Part shown: piece by piece, positions 53,225 to 63,742 of the stretch | How positions within the stretch are numbered: the first letter of the stretch is position 1 | Layout: the number at the start of each line of letters is the position of its first letter | Assembly: GCF_008370045.1 (NCBI RefSeq) | Contig: NZ_VOBN01000002.1 | Span: 248,001 to 312,000, forward strand | Origin: Pseudomonas sp. ANT_J12 | Lineage (GTDB): Bacteria > Pseudomonadota > Gammaproteobacteria > Pseudomonadales > Pseudomonadaceae | Length of the DNA: 64,000 nt | Reading direction: 5' to 3' | The notes under the pieces: model-generated | What the model was told of the DNA's origin: nothing | The model's input: the letters and a program-made list of their open reading frames with translations, nothing else | The model's database searches: none | Position numbers and translations under genes: made by a program

Positions 53225-55276
53225 ATGTCCGAGCCACGCAAGATCCTCGTCACCAGCGCCCTGCCCTATGCCAATGGTTCGATCCATCTTGGCCACATGC
53301 TGGAATACATCCAGACCGACATGTGGGTGCGCTTCCAGAAGCACCGCGGCAATCAATGCATCTATGTCTGCGCCGACGACGCCCACGGTTCGGCCATCAT
53401 GCTGCGCGCGGAAAAGGAAGGCATCACCCCGGAACAACTGATCGCCAACGTCCAGGCTGAACACAGCGCCGACTTTGCCGAGTTCCTGGTGGACTTCGAC
53501 AACTTCCACTCCACTCACTCTGAAGAAAACCGTGAGCTGTCGAGCCAGATCTACCTGAAACTGCGCGACGCCGGGCACATCGCCCAGCGCTCGATCACGC
53601 AGTACTTCGACCCGGAAAAGAAAATGTTCCTGGCCGACCGCTTCATCAAGGGCACCTGCCCGAAATGCGGCACCGAAGACCAGTACGGCGACAACTGCGA
53701 AAAATGCGGTGCGACCTACGCCCCCACCGACCTGAAGGATCCGAAGTCGGCGATCTCTGGCGCCACCCCGGTGCTCAAGGATTCCCAGCACTTCTTCTTC
53801 AAGCTGCCGGACTTCCAGGAAATGCTGCAAGCCTGGACCCGTAGCGGCACCCTGCAAGACGCGGTCGCCAACAAGATCGCCGAATGGCTGGATGCCGGCC
53901 TGCAACAGTGGGACATCTCCCGCGATGCGCCGTACTTCGGTTTCGAGATTCCGGGCGAGCCGGGCAAGTATTTCTACGTGTGGCTGGACGCGCCAATCGG
54001 CTACATGGCCAGCTTCAAGAACCTGTGCGCCCGTCGTCCGGACCTGGACTTCGACGCGTTCTGGGCCAAGGATTCCACCGCCGAGCTCTACCACTTCATC
54101 GGCAAGGACATCGTCAATTTCCACGCCTTGTTCTGGCCAGCCATGCTCGAAGGCGCGGGTTTGCGCAAGCCGACCGGTATCAACGTGCACGGCTACCTGA
54201 CCGTCAACGGTCAGAAAATGTCCAAGTCCCGGGGCACCTTCGTCAAGGCCCGGACCTACCTGGATCACCTGTCGCCGGAATACCTGCGCTACTACTACGC
54301 GGCCAAGCTGGGCCGTGGCGTCGACGACCTGGACCTGAACCTCGAAGACTTCGTGCAGAAGGTCAACTCCGACCTGGTGGGCAAAGTCGTCAACATCGCC
54401 AGCCGTTGCGCCGGTTTCATCCAGAAAGGCAATGCCGGGGTGCTGGTCGCGGGTAACGCCGCGCCGGAACTGACCGACGCCTTCCTGGCTGCCGCGCCAA
54501 GCATCGCCGATGCCTACGAGGCTCGCGACTTCGCCCGCGCCATGCGCGAAATCATGGGCCTGGCCGACCGTGCCAACGCCTGGATCGCCGACAAAGCACC
54601 GTGGTCGCTGAACAAACAGGAAGGCAAGCACGACGAAGTCCAGGCCATCTGCGCCCTGGGCATCAACCTGTTCCGCCAACTGGTGATCTTCCTCAAGCCC
54701 GTGCTGCCGCTGCTGGCCGCCGACGCCGAGGCGTTCCTCAACGTCGCGCCGCTGACCTGGAACGACCACGCCACGCTGCTGAGCAATCATCAGCTCAACG
54801 AGTTCAAACCGTTGATGACCCGCATCGACCCGGTAAAAGTGCAAGCCATGACCGACGCCTCGAAAGAAGACCTGACCGCCAGCGCCACCGATACCGGCGA
54901 AACTGCACCGGCCGGCAACGGCGAACTGGTCAAGGAACCGCTGTCGCCGGAGATCGAGTTCGACGCCTTTGCCGCCGTCGACCTGCGCGTGGCACTGATC
55001 CTCAAGGCCGAACACGTGGAAGGGGCCGACAAACTGCTGCGCCTGACCCTGGACATCGGTGACGAGCAACGCAACGTGTTCTCCGGGATCAAGAGTGCTT
55101 ACCCGGATCCGTCCAAGCTCAATGGTCGCCTGACCATGATGATCGCCAACCTCAAGCCACGGAAAATGAAGTTCGGGATTTCCGAAGGCATGGTGATGGC
55201 GGCCGGCCCTGGCGGTGAAGAAATCTACCTGCTGAGCCCCGACAGCGGCGCCAAGCCGGGTCAGCGCATCAAGTAA
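53225..55276 (+). CDS. metG: Methionyl-tRNA synthetase
   Basis: This 683-residue class I synthetase charges initiator and elongator tRNA-Met. It has [19 protein letters not shown] (HIGH motif, about 11-30), a zinc knuckle CPKC...CEKC (about 146-162), KMSKS (about 333) and, after a helical anticodon domain, a C-terminal Trbp111-like OB fold (about 580-683, [32 protein letters not shown]). Full length for a dimeric MetG. Followed by a hairpin terminator. Confidence 0.98.
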   Translation: MSEPRKILVTSALPYANGSIHLGHMLEYIQTDMWVRFQKHRGNQCIYVCADDAHGSAIMLRAEKEGITPEQLIANVQAEHSADFAEFLVDFDNFHSTHSEENRELSSQIYLKLRDAGHIAQRSITQYFDPEKKMFLADRFIKGTCPKCGTEDQYGDNCEKCGATYAPTDLKDPKSAISGATPVLKDSQHFFFKLPDFQEMLQAWTRSGTLQDAVANKIAEWLDAGLQQWDISRDAPYFGFEIPGEPGKYFYVWLDAPIGYMASFKNLCARRPDLDFDAFWAKDSTAELYHFIGKDIVNFHALFWPAMLEGAGLRKPTGINVHGYLTVNGQKMSKSRGTFVKARTYLDHLSPEYLRYYYAAKLGRGVDDLDLNLEDFVQKVNSDLVGKVVNIASRCAGFIQKGNAGVLVAGNAAPELTDAFLAAAPSIADAYEARDFARAMREIMGLADRANAWIADKAPWSLNKQEGKHDEVQAICALGINLFRQLVIFLKPVLPLLAADAEAFLNVAPLTWNDHATLLSNHQLNEFKPLMTRIDPVKVQAMTDASKEDLTASATDTGETAPAGNGELVKEPLSPEIEFDAFAAVDLRVALILKAEHVEGADKLLRLTLDIGDEQRNVFSGIKSAYPDPSKLNGRLTMMIANLKPRKMKFGISEGMVMAAGPGGEEIYLLSPDSGAKPGQRIK

Positions 55277-55295
55277 GCGTCGATCTGCAAAACCG

Positions 55296-55331
55296 ATCCC
55301 ACAGTCGTGCCCGGCATGACTGTGGGATTTT
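55296..55331 (+). terminator. metG terminator
   Basis: The stem TCCCACAGTC/GACTGTGGGA, with a partly paired loop, is followed by TTTTC, 20 bp after the metG stop. Confidence 0.88.
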
Positions 55332-55423
55332 CATGTCTGGCCCATACTGTTTCTCATGGCCGGCCTGATCTTGTAATTATCAGCCCAACGATATGTGGAT
55401 ACGGACGCTTAGGTAACCAGGTC

Positions 55424-55993
55424 ATGACCGAACTGCTCCTTACGCTTATCAGCGCCGCCCTGATCAACAACCTCGTGTTGCAGTGGCCGCTGGGCGTCGA
55501 TCCGCTGTTGGGTGCCGAACAGCGGCAGGTCCATGCGCTGGGCATGGCCACGGCGAGCCTGATGCTGATCGTCGGGATGCTCGGTTATGCGCTCTACCAC
55601 TGGCTATTGGTGCCGTTGGAGCTGACGGCCCTGCGTCTGTTCGTGTTCCTGCCGCTGAGCGTTCTGCTGATCGCCCCGCTGCTGATGTTGCTGTCCCGAT
55701 CATGTCCAAAACTGTCGTTCGAAGGCCTCTGGCCCTTGTTGCTCGGCAACGCTGGCGTACTCGGGCTGACCTTGCTCAACGCCCAGGATGACAAGGGATT
55801 TTTCCACGCCGCCGCCCTGAGCCTCGGCGCCGGTCTGGGCTTCTGGCTGGTACTGATTCTGTTCAGCGACTTGTGCCAGCGCACGCGTGACAACGATGTT
55901 CCCCTGCCCTTTCGTGGCTTGCCGATCCAGTTGATCGGCGCCGGACTGATCGCAGTGGCCTTTCTCGGATTCAGTGGACTGATCAAAACATGA
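55424..55993 (+). CDS. rsxA: Rnf/Rsx electron-transport complex subunit A, divergent
   Basis: This 189-residue inner-membrane protein has about six TM helices and is recognisable as RsxA from [13 protein letters not shown] at the start and [29 protein letters not shown] at the end. Two cysteines that in RnfA/NqrE-type proteins hold the intramembrane Fe-S cluster are gone: the NNxVLxxxLGxCP motif reads LGVDP (D26), and the TNCxVLG motif reads GNAGVLG (A110). The start is the ATG at 55424 with AGGT upstream. First gene of an rsxABDGE-nth operon; its stop overlaps the start of rsxB. Confidence 0.85.
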   Translation: MTELLLTLISAALINNLVLQWPLGVDPLLGAEQRQVHALGMATASLMLIVGMLGYALYHWLLVPLELTALRLFVFLPLSVLLIAPLLMLLSRSCPKLSFEGLWPLLLGNAGVLGLTLLNAQDDKGFFHAAALSLGAGLGFWLVLILFSDLCQRTRDNDVPLPFRGLPIQLIGAGLIAVAFLGFSGLIKT

Positions 55994-57201
55994 GTCTGAT
56001 TCAACGCATCGACGCCCTCTTGCCGCAAACCCAATGCGGCAAGTGCGGCCACCCCGGATGCAAGCCCTACGCCGAAGGCATCGCCAGTGGCGAGTCGATC
56101 AACAAGTGCCCGCCGGGCGGCAGCGAAACCATCGCCGCCCTGGCCGACTTGCTGAAAGTCCCGGTGCTGGAACTGGACACCAGTCGCGGCTCGGCCCCGG
56201 CGCAGATTGCCTACATCCGCGAAGCCGAATGCATCGGCTGCACCAAGTGCATCCAGGCCTGCCCGGTGGACGCCATCGTTGGTGCGGCGAAACTGATGCA
56301 CACGGTGATCGTCGATGAATGCACCGGTTGCGACCTGTGCGTGGCGCCGTGCCCGGTGGACTGCATCGAGATGCGCCCGCTGCCGTTGGCCTCGGTGCTG
56401 CCGATTGTCGGCGGCCTGGCGTTCAGCCTTGAAGAACAACGGGCCCGGGCCACCAAGCGCAACCGTGCACGGCGGCGTTTCGAACAGCGCAATGCTCGGT
56501 TGCAACGTGAAGAACAACAGAAAGTCACCGAGCGCCAGGCCCGCGCCCAACGTGCCGCACAACCCAGCGAAGTGACGGTCAATCCGGTACAGGCCGCCCT
56601 TGAGCGGGTCCGTGCGCAGAAAACCGCGACGGCTGACGCGGCGTTGAAAAAGGCCAAGATCGATCTGGCGATGAGTCGGGCGCAATTGAACAAATCGCTC
56701 AAGGCCTTCGGCCATCCACCGACCTTCGAGCAACAATCGCAACTGATCGTGCTGCAACAACAGTTCGAAGCCGCCGAGCAGGCGCTGGCCCAACTGGAAA
56801 GCACCGCGCCACCCGCCCCGGCACCGGGTGCCCCGGCGAAAGATGCGGACCTGAAACGGGCGAAAATCCAGCTGGCCATGCGCCGCGCAGAGCTGAAAAA
56901 AGCGCAAACCAGCGAAACCCCGGCGCAGCAGATTGAAGCGTTGGAGAAGGCGTTGAAGAGTGCCGAACAAGCCTTGCACGAGGCCGAAGCGGTCAGCGAT
57001 CAACCGTTGCCGGACCTGGTGCGCGTCGAAAAACGCCCGATCGACAGCCAGCTTCGACAGCTGAAAACCGAATTGGCCTATGCCCGCGCCGACGTCAGCA
57101 AACTTGAACGTCGGGGCGATACGCCTGCCGAGTTGTTGGACAAGGCACGCACCCGACTCTTGGAAGCCGAACGTCTGATGGAGGCCTATGTCGCCCCTTG
57201 A
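55990..57201 (+). CDS. rsxB: Rnf/Rsx subunit B with long C-terminal repeat extension
   Basis: The 403-residue iron-sulfur protein has an N-terminal 4Fe-4S module (C16, C19, C24, C40 in [11 protein letters not shown]...NKC) and a double ferredoxin domain ([12 protein letters not shown] at 81-92; [12 protein letters not shown] at 111-122). The usual N-terminal membrane helix is absent; the chain starts directly at the Fe-S module. After residue 150 comes a charged, helical tail with three imperfect repeats (about 217-272, 287-335, 353-400; pattern LKxAKIxLAMxRAxLxK...EQALxxxE). RsxB is normally about 190 residues, so the tail is unusual. Coupled to rsxA by ATGA overlap and to rsxD by 14-bp overlap. 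Confidence 0.87.
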   Translation: MSLIQRIDALLPQTQCGKCGHPGCKPYAEGIASGESINKCPPGGSETIAALADLLKVPVLELDTSRGSAPAQIAYIREAECIGCTKCIQACPVDAIVGAAKLMHTVIVDECTGCDLCVAPCPVDCIEMRPLPLASVLPIVGGLAFSLEEQRARATKRNRARRRFEQRNARLQREEQQKVTERQARAQRAAQPSEVTVNPVQAALERVRAQKTATADAALKKAKIDLAMSRAQLNKSLKAFGHPPTFEQQSQLIVLQQQFEAAEQALAQLESTAPPAPAPGAPAKDADLKRAKIQLAMRRAELKKAQTSETPAQQIEALEKALKSAEQALHEAEAVSDQPLPDLVRVEKRPIDSQLRQLKTELAYARADVSKLERRGDTPAELLDKARTRLLEAERLMEAYVAP

Positions 57202-58180
57202 ATCGGTGGACGAACGCCTTCAGCAGGCCATGAAGCGGGTATTGCTGGCCACCCTTCCGGGGGTGCTGGCGCTGTTTTGGCTGTATGGCTGGGGCGTATT
57301 GATCAACCTGATTCTGACGGCCGTGACGGCGCTGGCGGTCGAGGCCGCCGTGCTGAAGTTGCGCCAGCGCCCGCTCAAGCCGACCTTGAGCGACGGCAGT
57401 GCCTTGGTCACGGCGACGCTGCTGGCGCTGGCCTTGCCGCCCTATTGCCCGTGGTGGCTGACGGTCAGTGCGGCGGCCGCCGCGCTGCTGTTCGGTAAAC
57501 ATGTGTATGGCGGTGTCGGCAAGAACCCTTTCAACCCGGCCATGCTCGGTTTCGCCCTGATGCTGGTGACCTTTCCCCAACTGATGACGCATTGGCCATC
57601 GTCCCATGGCATGGACCTGCTCGGCGGTCTGTCCCAGGTGTTCGGCTTCAGTTTCAGTCAGACCCCGGATGCGTGGGTGCAGGCCACGGCGCTGGACAGC
57701 CTGCGCATCAACAAAAGCCTGACCATGGATGAGCTGTTCGCCGGCAACCCGGCGTTCGGGCATTTCGGCGGTCGCGGTGTGGAATGGGTGAACCTGGCGT
57801 TTCTGGCCGGTGGTGCGTTTCTGCTGCAGCAACGGGTATTCAGCTGGCATGCGCCGGTGGGCATGCTCGCCAGCCTGTTCGTCATCAGCCTGGTGTGCTG
57901 GAACGGCTCGGGCTCCGACTCCCATGGTTCGCCACTGTTTCATCTGCTCACCGGCGCGAGCATGCTCGGTGCGTTCTTTATCGTCACGGAACCGGTGTCC
58001 GGCGCCAAAAGCCCCACGGCCCGACTGTTGTTCGGCGTAGGAGTGGGACTACTGACCTACCTGATTCGAACCTGGGGCGGCTATCCGGACGGCGTGGCTT
58101 TTGCCGTGCTGCTGATGAACCTCTGCGTGCCGGCACTGGAGCGATGTGTCGCCGCCCGGCAGGAGCGAACCGCACCATGA
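57188..58180 (+). CDS. rsxD: Rnf/Rsx subunit D, divergent
   Basis: This 330-residue membrane protein of the NqrB/RnfD family has about nine hydrophobic segments and the conserved [17 protein letters not shown] stretch (here [24 protein letters not shown], about 104-127). The covalent FMN motif of RnfD (normally S/T-G-A-T) reads DAWVQATA at 161-168, keeping the acceptor-like threonine T167 but not the Ser-Gly. The start is the ATG at 57188 with GGAGG immediately upstream. No rnfC gene separates it from rsxB. Confidence 0.87.
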   Translation: MSPLESVDERLQQAMKRVLLATLPGVLALFWLYGWGVLINLILTAVTALAVEAAVLKLRQRPLKPTLSDGSALVTATLLALALPPYCPWWLTVSAAAAALLFGKHVYGGVGKNPFNPAMLGFALMLVTFPQLMTHWPSSHGMDLLGGLSQVFGFSFSQTPDAWVQATALDSLRINKSLTMDELFAGNPAFGHFGGRGVEWVNLAFLAGGAFLLQQRVFSWHAPVGMLASLFVISLVCWNGSGSDSHGSPLFHLLTGASMLGAFFIVTEPVSGAKSPTARLLFGVGVGLLTYLIRTWGGYPDGVAFAVLLMNLCVPALERCVAARQERTAP

Positions 58181-58788
58181 ACCGGGCGACCAGCGTTGTG
58201 ATCCTGGTGTTATTGGCCGGTCTTGGAACCGGCGCGACCTACCTGGTGCAACACACCAGCGCGACGCGCATTGCCGCTGAACAGCGCCTGATCGACAGTC
58301 GCACGCTGCTGGATATGTTGCCGCCCGACAGCTACGACAACCAACCCCTGGAACAACCACTCGCCGTTGAAAACATCCCGCTGGGCAACAGCACGTTGCT
58401 GGGGGGTTACCGGGCGACCAAGTCCGGCCAGCCCAGCGCCGTGTTGCTGCGCAGCCAGACCCTGGGTTACACCAGCGCCATCGAATTGCTGATCGCCATC
58501 GACGCCAATGGCAAGCTGCTGGGGGTCAAAACCCTCAAGCAGGCAGAGACACCGGGCCTCGGCGGTCGTCTCGCCGATTGGCCGAATGTCTGGCTGCACC
58601 TCTTTACCGGCAAGTCACGCACCGAACCCGCGGACAATGGCTGGGCGTTGAAAAAGGATCAGGGGCAATTCGATCAAATGGCCGGGGCGACCACGACGTC
58701 AAGAGCCGTGATCAATGCGATTCATGATGCGTTGCGCTACTTCGATGAACATCGGCAACCGCTGCTGGGGAGTGGCTCCCATGAATAA
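58177..58788 (+). CDS. rsxG: Rnf/Rsx subunit G
   Basis: This 203-residue protein has an N-terminal TM anchor (about 5-25) and a periplasmic FMN-binding domain. The flavinylation motif is intact: DQMAGATTTSRAV, with T172 as the FMN acceptor, and ETPGLGG (about 124-130) is the other conserved family motif. Start overlaps the rsxD stop (ATGA). Unlike subunits A and E, this subunit retains its cofactor site, so the complex is unlikely to be simply dead. Confidence 0.92.
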   Translation: MNRATSVVILVLLAGLGTGATYLVQHTSATRIAAEQRLIDSRTLLDMLPPDSYDNQPLEQPLAVENIPLGNSTLLGGYRATKSGQPSAVLLRSQTLGYTSAIELLIAIDANGKLLGVKTLKQAETPGLGGRLADWPNVWLHLFTGKSRTEPADNGWALKKDQGQFDQMAGATTTSRAVINAIHDALRYFDEHRQPLLGSGSHE

Positions 58789-59359
58789 GGCGTCTGTGCA
58801 GAACTCACTGATGCTGGCGCCACTGATCGGCGCCAGCGGCTCCTTGATGACTGCGCTGGGACTGTGGCTGATGTTCGTGGTGGTGATTGCGGCCTATGGC
58901 GTCGCAATGGGCCCGTTGCGCGCCCGACTTGCCCCATGGGCACGCCTGCCCGCCGGCGTCCTGCTGGCGGCCACGCTGACCAGTTGCACCGAACTCGCCG
59001 GGCAAGCCTGGTCGTTGCAATGGCAGCAACATCTGGGGTTGTATGCGGCGCTTATCGCATTGCAATGTGTGGTGCTGGACAACAATGACTTTTTCCAGAG
59101 TCCCTGGCGTGATCGTCTACGCCTGTGTGGCCTGTTCGGCGCGCTGATGGTGGGCCTGGGCCTGCTGCGCGAACTCATCGGCAACGGCACCCTCGGCGCT
59201 CATCTGACCTGGCTGACCGGCGGGTTGGATTGGCCCGGCATCGTTCTGACCGCCGACGGCGGCCTGCGCCTGGCCACCTTGGCGCCTGGCGGATTTATTC
59301 TGCTGGGGCTATTGATCGCCGGGTGGCAAGCCTGGCCGCGTCCAACGCCCTCAAACTGA
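58781..59359 (+). CDS. rsxE: Rnf/Rsx subunit E, divergent
   Basis: This 192-residue membrane protein has about six TM helices and is identified by position and motifs (SLMTALGLWLM; LLRELIGNGTLGAHL; LATLAPGGFILLGLLIAGW). Of the two cysteines expected to bind the shared Fe-S cluster, the first is replaced (LAPLIGAS, A13), and the second is kept in LIALQCVVLD (C96). Start overlaps the rsxG stop by 8 bp. E. coli RsxE is about 230 residues, so this one is short at its C-terminus. Confidence 0.83.
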   Translation: MNKASVQNSLMLAPLIGASGSLMTALGLWLMFVVVIAAYGVAMGPLRARLAPWARLPAGVLLAATLTSCTELAGQAWSLQWQQHLGLYAALIALQCVVLDNNDFFQSPWRDRLRLCGLFGALMVGLGLLRELIGNGTLGAHLTWLTGGLDWPGIVLTADGGLRLATLAPGGFILLGLLIAGWQAWPRPTPSN

Positions 59360-59384
59360 CCGCTTTCGAGGAAACGCATCACCC

Positions 59385-60023
59385 ATGAATGCCGCAAAAC
59401 GTTACGAAATCTTCCGCAGGCTGCACGAAGACAACCCGGAGCCGAAGACCGAGCTGGCCTATTCCTCTGCGTTCGAACTGCTGATCGCGGTGATTCTGTC
59501 GGCGCAATCCACCGATGTCGGCGTCAACAAGGCCACGGCAAAACTCTATCCGGTAGCCAATACTCCGGCGGCAATTTATGCCCTGGGCGTCGAAGGGCTG
59601 ACGGAGTACATCAAGACCATCGGCCTGTTCAACAGCAAGGCCAAGAACGTGATTGAAACCTGCCGCTTGCTGGTGGAGCGCCACGGCGGGGAAGTCCCGC
59701 AGACCCGCGAGGCGCTGGAAGCGCTACCCGGCGTTGGCCGCAAGACCGCCAACGTGGTGCTCAATACGGCATTCCGCCAGCTGACCATGGCGGTGGACAC
59801 CCATATTTTCCGGGTCAGCAACCGTACCGGCATTGCCCCTGGCAAAAATGTGGTGGAGGTGGAGAACAAGCTGATGAAGTTCGTGCCCAAGGTGTTTCTA
59901 CTCGACTCCCACCACTGGCTGATCCTCCACGGGCGCTACGTGTGCCTGGCCCGCAAGCCCCGCTGCGGCAGTTGCCGGATCGAAGACTTGTGCGAATACA
60001 AGCAAAAGACCTCGGACGATTGA
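59385..60023 (+). CDS. nth: Endonuclease III
   Basis: This 212-residue base-excision repair enzyme removes oxidised pyrimidines and nicks abasic sites. It shows helix-hairpin-helix LPGVGRKTANVVL with catalytic Lys (about 120), catalytic Asp in VDTHIFRVSNR (about 138), and the 4Fe-4S loop CLARKPRCGSCRIEDLC. It follows rsxE by 25 bp, the usual linkage of nth with rnf operons. Confidence 0.97.
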   Translation: MNAAKRYEIFRRLHEDNPEPKTELAYSSAFELLIAVILSAQSTDVGVNKATAKLYPVANTPAAIYALGVEGLTEYIKTIGLFNSKAKNVIETCRLLVERHGGEVPQTREALEALPGVGRKTANVVLNTAFRQLTMAVDTHIFRVSNRTGIAPGKNVVEVENKLMKFVPKVFLLDSHHWLILHGRYVCLARKPRCGSCRIEDLCEYKQKTSDD

Positions 60024-60129
60024 GGCGCTATTAGAATTATTGATTCACCGATTGAAAAAATCTTTTTTACCCGCCGGGAGAATGTCGATATAAGGAGCGC
60101 CAAAGGCAGTCTTAGCCTGGAGTAACAAA

Positions 60130-60309
60130 ATGAGCACTGGCAAAGAGCAATTGGACGTAGAAGACGACTTCGCCCCCGTTGAAGCCGATGACGCTGAACC
60201 GGTGGTTGAGGTAGCAAAAACCAACCTGAGCAAGCGCCGCACCATCGACAATCTGCTGGAGGAGCGCCGACTGCAAAAGCAATTGGCCGACTACGATTTT
60301 GATTTATGA
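60130..60309 (+). CDS. PA3496-family small protein, 59 aa
   Basis: This small acidic protein (MSTGKEQLDVEDDFAPVEAD...) has a basic, helical C-terminal half (LSKRRTIDNLLEERRLQKQLADYDFDL). It matches, from memory, the PA3496 family, named a putative envelope-integrity protein and found next to nth in pseudomonads. The start is the ATG at 60130; the nearest purine-rich site is TGGAG 12 bp upstream. A strong terminator follows. There is no membrane segment or signal peptide, so its role is unclear. Confidence 0.8.
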   Translation: MSTGKEQLDVEDDFAPVEADDAEPVVEVAKTNLSKRRTIDNLLEERRLQKQLADYDFDL

Positions 60310-60314
60310 CACCT

Positions 60315-60340
60315 AAAAGCCTCCCGAAACGGAGGCTTTT
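60315..60340. terminator. Bidirectional terminator
   Basis: AAAAGCCTCC-CGAAA-CGGAGGCTTTT, with an A run before and a T run after, lies between the convergent small gene and the response-regulator gene and can serve both. Confidence 0.95.
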
Positions 60341-60352
60341 TACTTTAAGTCG

Positions 60353-60979
60353 TCACACCAGGCCATTACGCTGGGCCAGTTCGATCAAGTCCACCAGCGA
60401 CCGCGCATTAAGCTTCAACAACAACCGGGTCTTGTAAGTACTGACGGTCTTGTTGCTGAGGAACATCCCATCGGCAATCTCCTTGTTTGTCTTCCCTCGG
60501 GCCAGTTGTTGCAACACCATCATTTCCCGTCCCGACAAACGATCCACCATATCGGCTTCACTGGCATTGCCCAGACTGGACCGTACCGTATGCAATGCTT
60601 GATTGGGAAAGTAACTGTAGCCTGACAATACCGCCTTGATAGCACTCAGTAATTCGGTGAGGTCTTGTTGTTTGCAAACATAGCCGGCGGCACCCGACTG
60701 CATGCACCGCATCGAAAAATGCCCCGGTGCCTGGGAGGTCAGCACTAACACTTTCAACGGCAACGCTACGGAGGTCAGGCGGGCAATCACTTCCAACCCA
60801 TCCAGTTTCGGTATTCCAATATCCAGAATGACAATATCCGGCATATGTTCACGCGCAAGTTGCAATGCATCCACACCATTATCTGTTTCTGCGATGACTT
60901 CGTAGCCATGACGCTCCATTAGCAAACGCACCGCAAGTCGAATGACGGGGTGATCATCCACGATCAGCACTTTATTCAT
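60353..60979 (-). CDS. Orphan LuxR/NarL-type response regulator
   Basis: The 208-residue product has a receiver domain (1-118; phospho-Asp D53 in IVILDIGIP, DDHP acidic pair, K in VCKQQD position) and a LuxR-type HTH (about 145-205; LSGREMMVLQQLARGKTNKEIADGMFLSNKTVSTYK). It resembles the BvgA/EvgA branch. No histidine kinase gene is adjacent, so the partner is elsewhere. The start is the ATG at 60979; the ribosome site is weak. Regulated genes are unknown. Confidence 0.9.
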   Translation of the reverse strand: MNKVLIVDDHPVIRLAVRLLMERHGYEVIAETDNGVDALQLAREHMPDIVILDIGIPKLDGLEVIARLTSVALPLKVLVLTSQAPGHFSMRCMQSGAAGYVCKQQDLTELLSAIKAVLSGYSYFPNQALHTVRSSLGNASEADMVDRLSGREMMVLQQLARGKTNKEIADGMFLSNKTVSTYKTRLLLKLNARSLVDLIELAQRNGLV

Positions 60980-61545
60980 GGGCAAGTCCAATTTTCGCTG
61001 TTCGAATTTTTAGAGCCCGCACAATAGCCTAGTCGTTTCACCCATGGCATGCCGCCACCCCCAAGCATCCGCACCGAGAGACATCCCCTACAAGCAACGC
61101 GGATTATTCCTACAAAAAAACCTTGAATTTAAGGCACATGAAACCGTGAAATCCTTAAGTACGCTCAACATCGGGTGTCTTTTTTGTTTCGCCTTACAAC
61201 CAATACCGCGCATTACCGACAACCGCACAACCCACCCCGCCTTTATTGCCTTCGGCGCCAGTCCTGATAGTAACTAACATTGTGAATATCAATCCCTGTC
61301 ACACAACGCCAATCGCCAACGATCTACCCACGCTTGAAGAAATGAACACACCCCCTCTAAAACTTTTGAAACAAGAACGCCCAACATCCAAAAACCATGA
61401 GCACTACAGTTACTCTATATGACCACAACCTATTATTCGGAACGGACTCTCATTAAAATCAAATACCTTAAAAAGCCAACAACCTTACTCCCGACAAACA
61501 CGTTTATCCACACGAGAAAAAGACATTACCTTATGAGCAAAAAAC
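60980..61545. other. AT-rich gap of 566 bp
   Basis: This stretch has clearly lower GC than the flanks. Short open frames (for example 61044-61277 and 61419-61649) have biased composition and no ribosome site and are not called. It may hold the promoter of the response regulator (near 61000) and that of the unknown membrane protein. It could be a remnant of acquired DNA. Confidence 0.5.
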
Positions 61546-62268
61546 ATGAAAAAACTCCAAAAGAAAATCACGAACCCAATGACCATCATTGCTATTTTTG
61601 CAGCGATCTCAGAAACCTCTGCCGCGATCTCCCTACCCTTTCTAGATAGCGACGAAAGAGAAATTTATGTCTGGTTCCTGATCAGTTTTCCGTTCTATTT
61701 ACTCTTTCTTTTTTTTCTCACACTCAACTTCAACTATCGATCGCTGTACGCGCCTTCCGATTTTGGAAAAGACAAGTACTTCGTCAAAGTCATCGATAAC
61801 GCCGGGCGTTCTGAAAACAGAAAAAGTCCACGCCCGAACGACGCTCCAGCGAAACCGAAAGGCGCCGTGATCACGTCGACCTATGAACGTCCCCTGCCCG
61901 GCTTTTCGAACCGGCGCCGAGGGTTTCACTGGTTCCGGACTGCGCAGGATCCGCCGGCCCGCATCCATCTGCAAACAAGCATCCGGGTTCTACACAGCCT
62001 CTATTTGCCGGGAGAGCTGAAGGATTTGAGCATCATTGATACGCGCGGTATGCACACACAGGTGGATGTCACTGCCCTGATGGAAAAAATCCGTCAACCA
62101 CGCAACCACGCCACGAAAGTGATCGTGTTTCTGGCTTGCAGCCAATCGGAGCAGTTACTGAAGGAAGACACCACACACAGAAGCAAAGGCGCTTGCGAGA
62201 CCTTATGCGTTGTTTACAACTTGAACTCACAGGACGTGACAGTGCTGGATCAAACGCTTGATGCGTGA
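61546..62268 (+). CDS. Unknown two-TM membrane protein, 240 aa
   Basis: The N-terminus has two hydrophobic helices: PMTIIAIFAAISETSAAIS (about 11-29) and VWFLISFPFYLLFLFFLTLNF (about 42-62), separated by a DSDERE loop. Next comes NYRSLYAPSDFGKDKYF, a pattern I associate with a recurrent two-TM module in proteins of unknown role. The C-terminal part (about 100-240) is soluble, with VITSTYERPLPGF and ATKVIVFLACSQSE, and no known motif. Base composition is lower in GC than neighbours at the 5' end. The upstream ribosome site is poor; start choice is uncertain. Confidence 0.6.
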   Translation: MKKLQKKITNPMTIIAIFAAISETSAAISLPFLDSDEREIYVWFLISFPFYLLFLFFLTLNFNYRSLYAPSDFGKDKYFVKVIDNAGRSENRKSPRPNDAPAKPKGAVITSTYERPLPGFSNRRRGFHWFRTAQDPPARIHLQTSIRVLHSLYLPGELKDLSIIDTRGMHTQVDVTALMEKIRQPRNHATKVIVFLACSQSEQLLKEDTTHRSKGACETLCVVYNLNSQDVTVLDQTLDA

Positions 62269-62337
62269 CCAGAAGAAGTTAATAACTTGAGTAGAAACGA
62301 GATAAGCGATGGCAACGAAATGCCAGGCGTAACCACC

Positions 62338-62381
62338 ATTGAAGCTGTGGCCCCGTCGACGACAGGGCCACAGCTTCAATT
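62338..62381 (-). terminator. Inverted repeat after argG
   Basis: A perfect TTGAAGCTGTGGCCC/GGGCCACAGCTTCAA stem with a loop of about 11 bases sits 16 bp after the argG stop on the minus strand. The T tract is weak, so it could be a terminator or a repeat. Confidence 0.6.
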
Positions 62382-62396
62382 ACTGCGGCAAAGGTC

Positions 62397-63614
<1,218 letters not shown>

Positions 63615-63742
63615 GCCATCACTCCACGGGGTTTACGGAAAGCCGTGAAGTCTACCGCTCATACGAAATAATTTACAGTACCGCGACAGCTTATGACGAC
63701 GAAGCGACAGATTCTTACGAGGGCGCGACGATGACCCGCGAG

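Noticed and set aside
52997..55069. 690-codon minus-strand frame opposite metG
   Set aside because: Shadow of metG; product has no recognisable motif.
61419..61649. 76-codon plus-strand frame with MSKKHEKTPKENHEPNDHH
   Set aside because: It overlaps the two-TM protein in another frame and is its shifted reading; no separate ribosome site.
62338..62381. Considered an attachment site or mobile-element end beside the AT-rich segment
   Set aside because: It is a simple stem-loop right after argG, no second copy at the other end of the segment was seen, and no integrase is present.
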